Source: Gliomastix tumulicola
Lineage: Eukaryota > Ascomycota > Sordariomycetes > Hypocreales > Bionectriaceae
Direction: 5' to 3'
Length of the DNA: 64,000 nt
NCBI GenBank assembly: GCA_001599755.1
Contig: BCHX01000008.1
Coordinates: 2,232,001 to 2,296,000, forward strand
Shown here: in pieces, positions 42,207 to 54,774 of the stretch
How the letters are laid out: every line of letters begins with the position of its first letter
Position numbering within the stretch: position 1 is the stretch's first letter
Program-made: the position numbers and the translations under genes
Notes under the pieces: model-generated
What the model saw: only the letters and a program-made list of their open reading frames with translations
Databases searched by the model: none
Told to the model about the DNA's origin: nothing

Positions 42207-43882
42207 CTACGCCTTAACCCGATCCTCCTCCTGGCCAGATGTTGGGAACTGGTCGACTTTAGTCTCCGCAAACTTGCGGGCGCTGACACGGTGCTCAAAC
42301 AGCAGGTCAAGCTCGCCGTACGTGCGCCCCTTGGGCTCGGGCAGACGGAAATACGCCCAGATGAAGATGATGAGGCACCACGCGGCCCAGAAGAGCGCCG
42401 TCTTGGCGCCCCAGTTCCACGAGTTGCGGCCGAGCATGCGCGGCATGAGCGTGTTGTTGACGAGGCCGGCCATGTTGTTGAAGTTGCGGGCGAGGACGAT
42501 GGTCTTGGCCTTGAGCCGCGTCGAGGGGATCTCGGCGACGATGGTGTAGCAGATGGGGCCGATGGCCATGTCGTAGACAAAAGTGTAGAAGACGAGGAGA
42601 CTGCCGATGGCCCATCCGGCAGACGTGTTCTTTGCGTTGAAGAAGCCCAGGATGCCGACCACGATGAGGATGACAAAGAGCGACGCCATGCCTGCGAGGT
42701 AGATGAAGCGGCGGCCGACGCGAGCCATCCAGAACCAGGAGAGGATGACTCCGATCGCGCCGACGGAGTACTGCAGGACGTTGAAGTCGAGAGACCGCTC
42801 AGGAGATAGACCCGCTTCCAGATAGAACTGGACCGAGTAGCCCATCAGCACACTCCCGCACATTGCCTGAGCGGTATAGCTGATGGACGCGATCTCCGTC
42901 CTGCGCAGGTCGGCACGCATGAAGCAGTGCCAGTAGTTTGTGCCGGCAGACGTCTCTCGCTCCATCTCATCCGTGGCCCTCAGCATGGCGACTTGGTTGT
43001 CGGCGTTGAAGGGGATGTCACAGGGAGAGGAGAGCTTGAGGAAAGCCTTCTTGGCGTCTTCGAAACGCTGCTTTCGCACAAGCCACCACGGGGACTCCGG
43101 GGCAAACAGGGTGCCGATCATGATGAAGGGTGGCCAGACCCATTGCAAAGCGAAGGGAATGCGATACGACCAGTCGCCTCCCATGGTGCTGAAGCCACGG
43201 AGGACGCCGGCAGCAATGAGCTGACCGAAGACCCAGCAGAGGTTGACATAGGCGGTAAGGTATGGTCGGAGAGTAACAGGGGCAATGTCGGAGGCATAGG
43301 CGATGGTGAGGGTTTGAAACACCCCCCACGGGATACCAAGAAGGATGTTACCGGCGAGGAGAACCTCGAGGTTTGGTGCGAAGAAGGGGAAGAAGATGAG
43401 GCCAATCATGAGGCATTGAGACGCCATCATGGTCTTCTTGTAGCCGAATGCATCGCAAACCCAACCGTTGAGGTAGAGACCAACGATCTGGCCGCACATG
43501 CCGCCCACTTGAATGTAGGTCTGCCAGTCCGCCGAGATGATCTTGGCACCGTCAGAGTCGACTTGATCGCCGAACTTCTCCTTGAACCTATCAAGTCCAT
43601 GTGTTAGAGCTGAAGCCATGTCTGTCAGGGCAGTTGGGGAGTAACTTACGCTGAATAACCGTAGAAGCTGCCCAGTAAACTGAGGTCATAGCCCTCCATG
43701 ATGATAGCGGTCGAGAAGAGCAGCGAGAAGCCAATAGCCTTGGGATAGAGGCGGAAGCAGTCGCGCAGAGTGAGCGTGTGCTCAAGCTCCGTGGCTTCAC
43801 GAGCATCAGCCTTCTCGACTTCCCATGCATGGCCAGCGACTTTCTCGACCTCCACTGGGGCCACCTTGTTGGGGACCTCCAT
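42207..43882 (-). CDS. MFS maltose/alpha-glucoside-type permease
   Basis: This is a proton symporter of the sugar-porter family, 537 residues, from exons 43650-43882 and 42207-43587. The acidic N-terminus (EVEKADAREATELEHTLTL) precedes helix 1, with MEGYDLSLLGSFYG as in fungal maltose permeases. Other signatures are CDAFGYKKTMM in loop 2-3, APESPWWLVRKQRFEDAKKAF before the central loop, ARVGRRFIYLAG in loop 8-9, and LPEPKGRTYGELDLLFEHRVSARKF after helix 12, the last being characteristic of the MAL/alpha-glucoside subgroup. Predicted location is the plasma membrane. The exact substrate (maltose, sucrose, trehalose or a hexose) is not readable. It looks complete and ordinary. Confidence 0.9.
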
Positions 43883-45982
43883 GGTAAAGATCGAGAAGGG
43901 ACAGGAGCAAGAGAGACAAGACAGCTTCTATGTTGAGACGAGAGGGGAAAGACAATGAGGAAGATCGGTGCTGATGATTCAGACTCGCCCGGTGAGAATG
44001 TGGGAGATCGAGGGATCTTATATAGACTCGACGGGTGTTAGAGAACCTCCGCAAACCCCCAGATTTTGACTCTGGGGAGAGTCGATGGTCTGTCTAGTCA
44101 ACTTGGGGAGGAAAAAAAAGGAGGGTTATCGGCCCGACAACATGGGTGGTGCCAGAGAAACAATTCTCCACTTTTTGTGTCTCGGCCGGGCAATCAGGGA
44201 CTATCAGCACACCATGGCAAGGTGATGATACGAAGCGGATGCGCGCGATGTCAGCTCGATTTTGTGGCTGTCACACTTTTCCAAGGCCAAGTCGAAAAGC
44301 AGGTCATAGATGTTGGGGGAAATCGCTCATGGAAGACTCAGAGCGTTCCCAGGTCAGACGAACAGGGGCTCCCTCTTTAGCTATCTCTCAACGCCCCCAA
44401 CTGTGGTCATCATTCATTCAGCCCAGGCGGTCTCTAAGCTGCCTTACACCTCCTACACCAAATGTCGATGCTCCGTCACACCCAGATGCCACATCTCCGC
44501 CCGTCAAGAGATGCGGCCAATTGGTGGCGTCATGTTTGCCCGACGTGAGTGCCCTGTCTCCTGTTTCAATGCTGCTGCTCAGCAATTCGTTCTATCATTG
44601 GTCATTAAAGTGCCAAAGGCCCGTTCTAGACCACTAGCGTCGGCTCACTCCATGCGCACGGACAGTATCACCACCGTCATCGGACCAACCAACGCGTCCA
44701 TCTTATCTTCTCACCTTCGCCGGGCGCAGACATGGCAAACCCCTCGTCTATTACTCTTCCACAGACATCCCCTCCCGATACCAATGCCTTTTACCATCGA
44801 CTCTCACTTTCAAGCGCCACCCCATGGACCGCCCCAGACTCGAAGCAGACACGGCACGAAGCGAGAAGCACGGCGAAAAGACGACAAGACGAGCGATTGG
44901 CTGACCGACTCGGTTCAATCCCTCGCCTAGTTGAATGAAATCAACAACGAAGGCCCTTTCGACTTGCCTAGACCGACAACGTCGATCGAATCGAAAACGA
45001 TGCCCACAACGGCAATGACGAGGAGCTGCGCGGATCTCGGCAGACCAAACTGCAAGAATGTGCAAACCCCCGCGAGAACGAGGCGGACAAGCCTTTGATA
45101 GGTCTGCTGCTGCATTCAACACGAGGCTACACAATGACTGCTTCTGTGGACAGAGTCTATACTTGCGGATAGAGTGCCATGGACAGAGTGCGTTATGAAA
45201 TGCATGTCCTGGTGTCCACGGGAAGTGCCAGAGAATGAACTTGTCTCGACCGACTTCCTCTCCTGCGAGTTAGAGCCAGTCAGCTGCGCCTATCACCTCC
45301 CAACACCTCTTTTCCTCAGAGGCGGCCATCAGCTGGATACATGCCACAAACAGAGAACTCAAAGATATCCGTTGTAGACAATGGGGAAGAAGCGGCCTCA
45401 TCATTGAGTCGCTAAGACACCACAACGCCAAGCTTGAACACACACCTACTACTCGCCTCTTCTGTCCCTTGGCAAACATAGCAAGAACAGCCCTGCCATC
45501 TCGATGTGAGCTGCCGTATTTAGTAGGTCTTCGTTAAAATATTAACACTTGTACATTACATGTGGATGAAGGTTAAGGAGCACGAGTAAACTAACTGATT
45601 ATGACAACCGAAGTAGCGTGACCTGGCCTTGGCAGACCCAGAAACCTTTCTTCCAAGATTAATTGACCGATACTCACTCGCATCAGCAAATTTCCATGCC
45701 TTTGGTAAAGAAAACGCACATAAACTGGTCGTTTCTTGAAAAGATGCATTGAAAGTCTAGGGTAGGTGAGTGAGTCACGTAGGATCGTGATGATGCTATG
45801 AAGGTGTGGATACAGAGCTGACTAAATGTCCAACACAGAAGGTGGAAAAGGAGGCACAGTCGTGCAATTTGTGACTCAATCTCACCAGCAGAATTTGATA
45901 CATCTGCCTGTCAAGTGCCATTGACGGCAGGATAAATTGACGATCCTGTAGATGGCCACCTAGCTCGTCAAGTTCTACCGCC
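43883..45982. other. 2.1-kb gene-poor region with possible decayed coding sequence
   Basis: It separates the permease and the ABC transporter, which are divergent, so both promoters lie here. Between about 44732 and 45480 protein-like, charged segments appear in turn in different plus-strand frames: a 68-codon frame from ATG 44732 ending RLGSIPRLVE, then an acidic stretch around 44985-45165, then a helical-looking stretch around 45290-45480 containing NRELKDIR and LIIESLRHHNAKLEH. Stops and frame changes interrupt them. This may be a pseudogene of a coiled-coil protein, but no family is identified. Confidence 0.3.
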
Positions 45983-48900
45983 ATGGCGACCACAAACCCT
46001 GCAGGATGCCCGGACGACGTGTCCTTTGGCCCAGTAGTGCAGGGATGTCGCGATAACTTCGATTTCACCATCACCTTTGAGAAGATCATACTGTCCATCA
46101 TCCCCTCCTCCATCTTCATAGCTTTGGCAGCTGCACGAATTACATATCTGCTTGGGCGGAGATGTGTTGTCGATGGAAAGGCGCTCCAATACGTGAAGCT
46201 CGTGAGACAACCTTGTATTCAACTGAATCAATTCTGGTGCTAACTCCTGAGTAGTCATTCTTCATCGCCTATGCGGCTGTCCAATTCTCCCGACTCGTAC
46301 TGATAGCTTCGACCCATGGAGTCGCAATCCGTGACTTGTCAGTCGCGTCTAGCGCAATGGCCTTCGTGGCTGCTGTCTCGATGATTTCACTGTCCTTCCT
46401 CGAGCATGCACGCAGTCCCCGACCTTCTGCTATTCTATGCTCATTCCTCTTCCTCACCACCCTGTTCGACATTGTTCAGACGCGCACCGCATGGCTCACG
46501 GCCATCCAGTGGCCCCAGGGTACAGATGCCAGGCTCCTCACAGCATGCGTCGTGCTCAAGGCCGTGCCACTCCTACTCCTTGAGTCGAGGCACAAGACAC
46601 GGTGGATTCGTTGGGACGACAAGGCATCCGATCACAGCCCCGAGGAGACCTCTGGCGTCTTCGGTATTGGCTCCTTTTACTGGCTGAACCGGCTCTTCTT
46701 CTCCGGATATCAGACCATACTCAGCTTGGACGAGCTGTATCCGCTCGACCAGAGGATGCTGTCCGGTATCATGTACGAGCGACTCTCAAGACAGATCGCC
46801 AATAAACCGCGCAGAGGCCAAAACTATGGGCTCTCGAGGAACCTGGCATCGGCCCTCGCGTGGCCCTTTTTGCTGCCCGTCGCCCCCCGGGTAGCTCTCA
46901 TTGGCTTCTCATTTTGCCAGCCGTTTCTTTTCGCCTCGCTGCTTCACAATCTAGAGAGCGAGGATAGTGATAAGCGACGCAACGAGTCATACGGGCTCAT
47001 TGGTGCCACGGCACTCGCCTTCACCGGCATCGCCGTGTCCAACGCGTTCTATCAGTACTTTGTGCGGCGGGCCGTCTACATGGCGCGCGGGAGCCTGGCG
47101 TCTGCGATATACAAGAAGACTACGGAGCACAAAGTGACAGTGGCGGATGACGCTGCGGCCGTCACGCTCATGAGCACGGACATTGAGAACATTGTCCGCG
47201 GATTCACCGATATCCACGAGGTCTGGGCAAACACGGTGGAGATCGCTCTCGGTTGCTGGCTGCTGGAGGCTAGGTTGGGCTTGTCCTTTCTCTCACCTCT
47301 CGTCGTCATCCTCATCTGCTCTGCCGTCATGAGCTGGGTCGGGTTAGCCACAGGCAAAAAGCTCGCAGCGTGGATGGAAAAGATTCAACACCGTGTGGGC
47401 CTCACGGGCAAAGTGATCGGGAGCATGAAGCAGCTCAAGATCTCAGGCATGGCCCAGCCGGTGGGTGATTTGATCCACAAGCTCCGGGTTGAAGAGCTCG
47501 AGATTGGCAACAAGTTCCGCTGGATCCAGGTCATTGCTGCCGCGGTCGCCTTCGCGCCGCAATGTCTGTCTCAGGTCTTTGCGTTTGCCCTTGCTCCGGA
47601 CGATTTGAATGTGGCCTCCATGTACGAGTCTCTGTCCTATCTGGTGCTTCTTACGACGCCGCTCGCCATGCTCTTCCAGAGCATTCCTACCATTATCGGA
47701 GCTTTTGCTTGCCTGGATCGTATCCAAATGTTTCTGGAAGCTGAACCGAGAGGTGATTTCCGACAGACCCTGGGGTCTGGCCGACAAAGCCATACCGATC
47801 GGGTTGCAATTAGAGATGGTATTGGGATCCCCCTTTCCGACTTGAAGCCCGCGTCTGCTGCCAGCGGCGACGTTGTCATAACAGTCTCAAATGGCCAGTT
47901 TGGCTGGACGGAAGGGAAGCCTGTGCTCCGCGACATCAATACCTCCATACGTGCTGGAAGCTTGACAATGGTCGTCGGCCCCGTGGCCTCTGGCAAATCC
48001 ACACTCTGCAAGGCTATGCTGGGTGAAGTCCCATTCTTCGAGGGAGAAGTGAAGTTTCATAGTGTCTATTCCAGCGTTGCGTTTTGCGAACAGGCGCCTT
48101 TCCTAGTCAACGGATCCCTCAAAGAGAACATCATCCGCCACTGCGCCTTCGACGAGAAACGCTACATCGAGGTCATCGAGGCGACCGCGCTGTCACAGGA
48201 CATTGCACTTCTTCCACAAGGAGATGAGACAGGGATCGGCAGCGCTGGTATTGCATTGAGCGGAGGGCAGAAGTGCCGGGTCTCGCTTGCGAGGGCACTG
48301 TACCAGTCCTCCTCGCTTCTGGTCTTGGACGATATTCTAAGCGGCCTGGACAACAATACCGAGTCCGAGGTATTTCGTCGGGTATTTGGTCCCCATGGGC
48401 TTATCAGAAGGAGAGGCGCCACAGCCATTCTCTGCACGCATTCTGTCCGTCATCTTCCATCCGCCGATCACATCATCGCACTCGGCAAGGACGGAACAAT
48501 CCTCGAGCAGGGACACTTCGAGGCCCTGCTGGGAAACCAGGGCTACGTCCACAGTCTCGGAATCGAAGTGAACGAGGCCACAGCACCTCTCGAACCCATA
48601 GACCGGCAGATGGTTACCATGTCTCGAAACAACCAACAGGGGGAGGCCTTCCAGGAAGCTCTGAATGACCAAGCGAGGCAGCTTGGCGACCGCAGAGTGT
48701 ATGGCCATTACTTCCGAACCATCAGCAGCCTATCCCTCCTCTTGCTTTTCATCGGGTCTGTCGTTTACAGCGTCGGCCAGAACTATTCCACCGTGTGGAT
48801 CGGCACTTGGGCATCTGATGGATTTGGGCGGTCTACGAGCTTCTACATCGGCATCTACGCGCTGCTGCGTGTCATGCAACTCGTCTGCATCACAGGATGC

Positions 48901-50625
48901 GCCTCACTCGTCCTGATATTCATTGTCAAGAATACCGGCGCGGAGTTACACCATGCAGCCATTACGACCGTTTTGCGGGCGCCCATCACGTTCTTCACGA
49001 CCACGGATACGGGAATTGTATTGAATCTTTTCTCACAGGATACGACCATCATCGACGTTGAGCTGCCACTCAGTTATCTCAATGTCATATTGGCGATTGC
49101 AGCCGCGTTGGGGATGGCTATTGTATCTGCTCTCGGATCACCGTATCTTGCTATTTCTTATCCTTTCTTGATGGCACTGCTGTGGTTTATCCAGAAGTTC
49201 TACCTGAGGACTTCCAGGCAACTTCGCCTCCTAGACCTCGAGGCCAAGAGCCCCTTGTAGTAAGTTACCAGCAACGAGCCCCTGTCATCCGTCAGTGACT
49301 AAATCTCCTTGCAGTGCAAACTTCCTTGACACAATCAAGGGTATTGCGACTATCCGGGCATTCAACTGGGTAGACAAGGAGATCGCCAGCAACCTCAAGC
49401 TCCTCGACAACTCACAGCGGCCAGCCTACCTCCAGGTCATGATCCAAGAGTGGCTGATGCTGACGCTGAGAATGGTTGTTGCCGTCATGGCGACAGGCCT
49501 CGCAGCGCTGGCCACTCAGCTCAGGACGAGCAGCGGCTTCACCGGCGCGTCGCTCGTCACGCTCATGGTCTTTGGCGAGCTCCTCGCGCTGCTGATCAGA
49601 TTCTACACGGCGCTCGAGACGTCGATTGGGGCTATTGCCCGGCTGAAGACGTTCAGTGAGCAGGTGAAGCCGGAGGACAAGCCTGGGGAGGATGTCATCC
49701 CTGACCAAGGGTGGCCTCACGTAGGTGGAATTGAAATCCGCGGACTGTCTGCTTCCTATGAGTAAGTTGTTGGTCTCTGAACGAGGAAGTTTTCAAGCTA
49801 ATCATATATCTAGTGCCATCTTGGAGACGCAAGAGGAAAGAGAGCCCAGCTTGGTTCTGCGTGATGTGAATATGTCTATCAAGGGTGGCAGCAAAGTAGC
49901 TGTGTGCGGTCGAACGGGAAGGTGAGTCCTGTTTGACAATAAGCCCGGGAAAGCACTGACAGTAGCCTCACAGTGGGAAATCCTCCTTAATGCTGGTCTT
50001 GCTCCGGCTCCTCGACCCGGTGTCGACGGATGGTCTAGTATTCACAATCGACGGCGTGTCCATAAGTACCGTGAATCGCTCAGTGTTGCGGAAAAGAATC
50101 ATCGCTGTCCCGCAAGATTGCGTCTTCCTCCCTGATGGAAGTAGCATCAAGGCGAACCTTGACCCTTTCGACGCAGCCACTGACGAGGAGTGTGTCTCTG
50201 CGCTTGAGACTGTGCAGCTGTCGCATCTGGTGGCAGAAGACACTGGCCTGCAGAGCGCCATGTCTGGCGACCACCTCAGCGCGGGCCAGAAGCAGCTCTT
50301 CAGTCTTGCACGGGCTATCCTGCGTGCGCGTGCGCGTGATCGGAACGTGGCCGATGGCCAGAGAGCCGGCGGCATTGTGCTGCTGGATGAAGTGAGCAGT
50401 GGCGTCGATCACGAGACGGAGATGCTGATGCTCAAGATCATCCACAGCGAGTTCGCCTCGTACACCATCATCTCTATTGCACACAGGCTGGACATGGTGG
50501 TCAAGTTTTCAGACACGGTGGTTGTGTTGGACCACGGCGAGGTGAAGGAGGTGGGCGCTCCAGACGAGCTGCTGCATCGCACGGGCGGGTATTTCAAGGC
50601 TCTCTGGCATTCAGGGCGGCAGTGA
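45983..50625 (+). CDS. ABCC-type (MRP) full ABC transporter
   Basis: This is an ATP-driven exporter of 1476 residues, from exons 45983-46201, 46255-49259, 49315-49761, 49814-49921 and 49974-50625. The layout is a reduced set of N-terminal helices, then TMD1-NBD1-TMD2-NBD2. NBD1 has Walker A GPVASGKST (about 648), signature LSGGQKCRVSLARAL (about 741) and Walker B LLVLDDILSGLD, with Asp instead of the catalytic Glu, as is normal for ABCC NBD1. NBD2 has Walker A CGRTGSGKSS (split by the last intron), signature LSAGQKQLFSLARAI (about 1361) and Walker B GIVLLDEVSSGVD with Glu. EAKSPLYANFLDTIKGIATIRAF in TMD2 is typical of the family. Substrates could be conjugates, toxins or metabolites; sequence does not decide. 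It is over 20 kb from the polyketide cluster, so a link is not assumed. Confidence 0.93.
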
Positions 50626-51510
50626 TAACAGCACTGATAATAATACTACGACGCGTCAGTCAGCGGCATGTCGAGCCAATGGCATCCCATTCCCAGCTCC
50701 CGCGACGTGATGCACCTCAGCCGAAGGGGGAAGCGCGCACGTGCTCTGTGATCAAGTATGGATTGTGTTTGACGTCATCAGCTGAAGCTCATCTCGGCCA
50801 AGCCGCCTATCAAGGCAGCAGCAAAGGGTCTCTAATCGTTGGGTTGGCGGGCACAGCATCGCTGGCGAGCCGGGGAACCCCTCCAAACCCATGTTTGTCC
50901 AGAGCGCGTCGCTGCGCCCAAACGCGATTCCATTCCATCTGTTCCATGCCTCAGCGCTCCCAGAGCACCGCTTGTTTCACTGGCCTCCCCTGGATAAAAA
51001 TTTTCCTAGCCCCAAAATGGCGCCGTACTTGAAGTGGTAGTGCGGGATAGCGATACGGATTTAGGGGGACCCGGGAAGACCCTTGAAACCAGTTAAATTG
51101 GCGGGCTGGAAAGCAAGGACGCCATTGGCTGCCAAGGTCAACAAGGGGCCAGTTCAGGCAGGTTTGAGTCGTTGGGCGGCGATTCTTTGTTTACAATTTG
51201 CGAGTGACTCTGAGAGACTCATATCAAAGGGGGCTGGTCGGGCTTCAACTATGAGATGATGCGCTGCCCAACCAAGGATGTGTGAATCAGTGGAAGGGGC
51301 AGTGCTCGAAGACAGTCCGTCCCTTAATATGTAGCCGCAGGACCTGCAGCAAGATGCTTTCGTTCCCTTCCGTCCTGCACACTCTGTCTCCATCTGCATC
51401 ATCCGCCCCCAAACGTCGCTAGCACAGCCCAATCGGATCTCCCCCCCCTGCTGGGAATACCGCACGCGCAGAAACAGTTAGCGACTTAGACAAGCTCCTC
51501 TCCCGGCACG
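50626..51510. other. Intergenic region downstream of the ABC transporter
   Basis: 3' flank of the transporter and promoter of the next plus-strand gene, which contains pyrimidine-rich tracts (TCTCCCCCCCCTG near 51438) just before the start. No RNA gene or repeat was seen. Confidence 0.5.
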
Positions 51511-52575
51511 ATGATGCCTCCCCCTCCCCCGCAGCCCAGCTTCGCGAAGCTGGAGCTGGCGGCGCTCCGCATTCTCCGTCTCATCAGCGACACGCCCGGC
51601 CTGGAGAACACCACGCTGGCTGTCACTGGCGACCTGGCACTGTTGAAGTACCTGGCGCCTCGTGACGTCCCTGTTGTACGCTGTGCTTATGATCAACTCT
51701 TCGCGGGCTTTTGCACTGACTTTTCCTGGTAGCATAGCATTGAGTTCATCGTGAGCAAGTCTTCCTCGCCCGGCCGCGTGCGCAAGGAGATTGCAAGCCA
51801 CCCCATGAGCCCGCTCGTCGAGAAGGCCGGAAGCATCTTCTTCCCCCTCACCAAGACCTCCGAAATCGAAGTCAAGATCATCCCGGACTGGCTCTGCCCC
51901 TACCTCCCAACCGCGGCCCGCCCAGCCCGCAGGGACACCGAAAACCTCCCCTACATCTCCCGGGAGGACCTCCTCGTCTTCAAGGTCGACGCCTGCGGGC
52001 TCCGCGAGCGCGACGTGAGCAAGCGCAAGGAGGCCCTCGACGCCGTCGCGCTCCTGGAGCTGGCCTCGGAGCACGCGCCCCTGCACCTGGACGAGGCCCG
52101 GCTGGACAAGATCACCCAGGGACTTCACGAGATTGTCGAGTTCTCGGACCCGGAGCACGACAAGAGCTGGTGGCAGCGGCGCCTCGGGCAGGTGCCCGAC
52201 AAGCAGCGGACGGCGCACGAGATCTTTGCCGACATCTCGGACCACGCCTCGTCGGTGTCGACGCCCCCGGCCTCCCCTGGCGGCGCGTCTTCTCGGTCGT
52301 CTATTTACTCGACCATGTCCCGGACGTCGTCATCTACGAGCTCCATGTCCATGCACTCTGCCGCCTCGTCTGTCTCTACGATTCATTCGCCCGACCCCAA
52401 GTCTCCCGGGAAGAACGGACGGCCGCGGAAGATGAGCGTGACTGGCAAGTCGCCACGGCACAAGAGACACATCTCGACCTCCGGGTCGCAGCCGACTTCG
52501 ATCGAGAGCGCTCTGGAGCGCCTGGAGATTGGGCGGCCGGCGTCTCCTGGCGTCAACCTCATCAACCGGATCTAA
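51511..52575 (+). CDS. Conserved fungal protein of unknown function, Ser-rich C-terminus
   Basis: The protein has 335 residues, from exons 51511-51675 and 51733-52575. I do not recognise a named family. The N-terminal 190 residues look globular: LRILRLISDTPGLENTTLAVTGDLALLKYL, then after the splice SIEFIVSKSSSPGRVRKEI, FFPLTKTSEIEVKIIPDWLCPYLP and DLLVFKVDACGLRE. The strand-rich pattern around SIEFIVSK and EVKIIPDW resembles nucleotidyltransferase-like proteins seen in fungi, but no catalytic Asp pattern can be assigned. Residues about 230-335 are Ser/Thr/Pro-rich and basic (RKMSVTGKSPRHKRHIS), likely disordered and phosphorylated. No signal peptide or membrane segment. Two adjacent ATGs open the frame; the first is used here. 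Confidence 0.75.
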
Positions 52576-53307
52576 TGTCCGGGACTGGCGATGGACATTT
52601 TAATACGACATCACGGCGAGATCGCAGCGTCAGCTTCATTTCATTTGTCATATCTTGGAAAAGCACAGGCGTCGTCTCATGGATTTAATTGGGAAACACT
52701 GGATAGACGGATCATTGGTTGGGATAGAATAGACTAGATACCCTCGGGTAGTTGGAGTTAATTCACTCGGTTCAACAGCTTTCATGCTTGTATATTAGCT
52801 CTTCGGCCTTCACCTTGTTCATCAGAGGACCTTAGGTGAACGAACCACAGTCAGCTTAGAAGTGACACCACTGCTGACATGGCACAGCAAACCGGGGGGT
52901 AGGCCGGCCAACCGACTTCCTCCTCCCTGCACGACAAGCCTGTCCAGGAATCAGATCGCTGCAGCCGGAAGTTCCTTGGACCTTCCTCGGACCTTCCCAA
53001 ATGCACCACGCCCTTGATCAGCTCCTTGCAAAAGACTGGAGTCAAAAGCGGTGACGAGCCGCCAAGCCTTGGTATACACTGCTGATATCAGCAACCTCCC
53101 TACTTGGGCGTAGTGGCACAAAGCTCCCATTCAGAAATCAGAACCCCTCACCGTCACCGAAGCTCCCAGCTGCCCGTTTATAAGCCGTGCGTACCCTCCT
53201 CGCTCACTCCACCAGATGCGACTCTGGCAGTTGCATTTTCTTCCAGCTGCTGTGTGTGTGTGTGTGTGCTCTGATAGATTCTGGAAGATCTTCGCTTCGT
53301 CGTCGCC
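52576..53307. other. Intergenic region upstream of the S33 peptidase
   Basis: 3' flank of the Ser-rich protein gene and promoter of the peptidase. A TTTATAAG box near 53176-53183 is a good TATA candidate (about 125 nt before the ATG). The (TG)9 tract is noted separately. Confidence 0.5.
53251..53268. repeat. (TG)9 microsatellite in the 5' leader of the S33 peptidase gene
   Basis: Nine TG dinucleotides lie about 40 nt before the ATG of the prolyl aminopeptidase. It is likely within the transcribed leader and a possible length polymorphism. Confidence 0.85.
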
Positions 53308-54774
53308 ATGCCTGGAATCGCACGATTGGCCTCGCGCCTCCCCGCGCTGCTCTCTGTTGTCGTTGTCGCGGTGGCAGCTGCTGCCCAGTCTATTCCCGCC
53401 GCCGAGATCGTCAGCAAGAAGACGCACATCGTGCCGGGTCCTCTGCGCGTCACCGAGCTCACCTTCAAGGTGCCATTGGACTACGACGACCCGGAGGGCG
53501 AGACCATCACGCTGTTCGGTCGCTCCGCCACGCCCTACGCAGTCCCCATCGTGCCGTCCGACGAGGAGGATGATGGCTCTTCCCTGCCGTACATGGTCTA
53601 CCTCGAGGGAGGCCCGGGCTTCGGCAACCGCGAGCCGCAGAACCACCCTCTCACGAGCACGGCGCTGGAGCGAGGCTACCAGGTTCTCTACCTGGACCAC
53701 CGCGGCACCGGCTACAGCACGCCCGTGTCCACCAACATGCTGAACCAGCTCGACGGCGGCGAGGATGCCCAGGTCGAATACCTCCGCCTCATGCGCCAGG
53801 ACAACACCGTCCGTGACTGCGAGTCCGTCCGCAAGGCCTTGACCAAGGACGCAAAGTGGTCCATCTTCGGCCAGTCGTACGGCGGCTTCGTCGCTCTGAG
53901 CTACCTCTCCATCCACCCCGAGGGCCTGCGCGAGGTCTTCCTCACCGGCGGCCTGGCTCCGGTCGGCAAGTCCGCGCAGCAGGTGTACGAGTCCCTGTAC
54001 CCGCGGGTCCTCAAGCGCAACAAGGCCTACTACAAGAAGTTCCCCGAGGACATCCAGAACGTCCGCCAGGTCGCCAGCTACATCGAGAGCAAGGGCGGCA
54101 GCGTTGACCTCCCGGCCGGTGGCAGCCTGACTGTCCCCCGCATGATGACCATCGGCATCGATTTCGGCGGCTTTGGCGGCTTCGACACCGTCCATACCAC
54201 CATCTTGAATCTGAAGACGTCTCTGGACCAGTTCGGCTTCCTCACCCGGGCGTCCCTTGCTCCCATGGAGACCTTCACCGGCTTCGACACCAACATCATC
54301 TACGCCATCATCCACGAGGCCATCTACTGCAACGGGCCAAACGACGTCTCGAACTGGGCGTCCGACCGCGTCGCCAGGGAGCTCAACCTGTTCTCCTGGC
54401 TGTCCTCGAACGGCACCGTCTCGTCCAACTCGAGCGAGCCCCTGCTCTTCGCCGGCGAGAACATCTTCCCCTTCTTCTTCGACACGTACCCCGAGCTCAT
54501 CCCGCTCAAGGGCGTCGCCGACAAGCTCGCCGCCATCGATGACTGGACGTACATCTACGACGAGGCGCAGCTCGCCAAGAATGAGGTGCCCGTGTACGCT
54601 GCCTCGTACGTCGACGATCTGTACGTCGACTACGAGTATGCGAAGGAGACGGCGCTGCTCGTCAAGGGCACCAAGACGTGGGAGACGAATGCGTATCAGC
54701 ACTCGGGCTTGAGGACGAATACGGCCGAGGTGCTGGCTGCGCTGTTCAACCTCCGGGACAATGTACTTGATTAG
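53308..54774 (+). CDS. Secreted S33-family prolyl aminopeptidase (alpha/beta hydrolase)
   Basis: This exopeptidase of MEROPS family S33 is expected to remove N-terminal proline. It has 488 residues in one exon. A signal peptide (LPALLSVVVVAVAAAAQS) is followed by an extended N-terminal strand region. The oxyanion segment YLEGGPGFGN and the HRGTGYSTP turn are typical of prolyl iminopeptidases. The nucleophile elbow is GQSYGG with Ser190. The C-terminal part has VYAASYVDDLYVDYEYA, supplying the likely Asp, and NAYQHSGLRT with the catalytic His. The start ATG opens directly into the signal peptide. It is next to another secreted peptidase on the same strand; together they could release amino acids from external peptides. 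High GC at third positions produces long antisense frames here. Confidence 0.92.
   Translation: MPGIARLASRLPALLSVVVVAVAAAAQSIPAAEIVSKKTHIVPGPLRVTELTFKVPLDYDDPEGETITLFGRSATPYAVPIVPSDEEDDGSSLPYMVYLEGGPGFGNREPQNHPLTSTALERGYQVLYLDHRGTGYSTPVSTNMLNQLDGGEDAQVEYLRLMRQDNTVRDCESVRKALTKDAKWSIFGQSYGGFVALSYLSIHPEGLREVFLTGGLAPVGKSAQQVYESLYPRVLKRNKAYYKKFPEDIQNVRQVASYIESKGGSVDLPAGGSLTVPRMMTIGIDFGGFGGFDTVHTTILNLKTSLDQFGFLTRASLAPMETFTGFDTNIIYAIIHEAIYCNGPNDVSNWASDRVARELNLFSWLSSNGTVSSNSSEPLLFAGENIFPFFFDTYPELIPLKGVADKLAAIDDWTYIYDEAQLAKNEVPVYAASYVDDLYVDYEYAKETALLVKGTKTWETNAYQHSGLRTNTAEVLAALFNLRDNVLD

Noticed and set aside
44310..44930. 206-codon plus-strand frame
   Set aside because: Overlaps several other frames, no recognisable content. 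Only the 44732-45480 stretch seemed worth noting as possible decay.
53131..54702. 523-codon open frame on the minus strand opposite the S33 peptidase
   Set aside because: It mirrors the GC-rich codon positions of the real gene, contains Val/Asp/Glu/Gly-rich pseudo-sequence and has no domain. The plus strand encodes a complete peptidase with all motifs.
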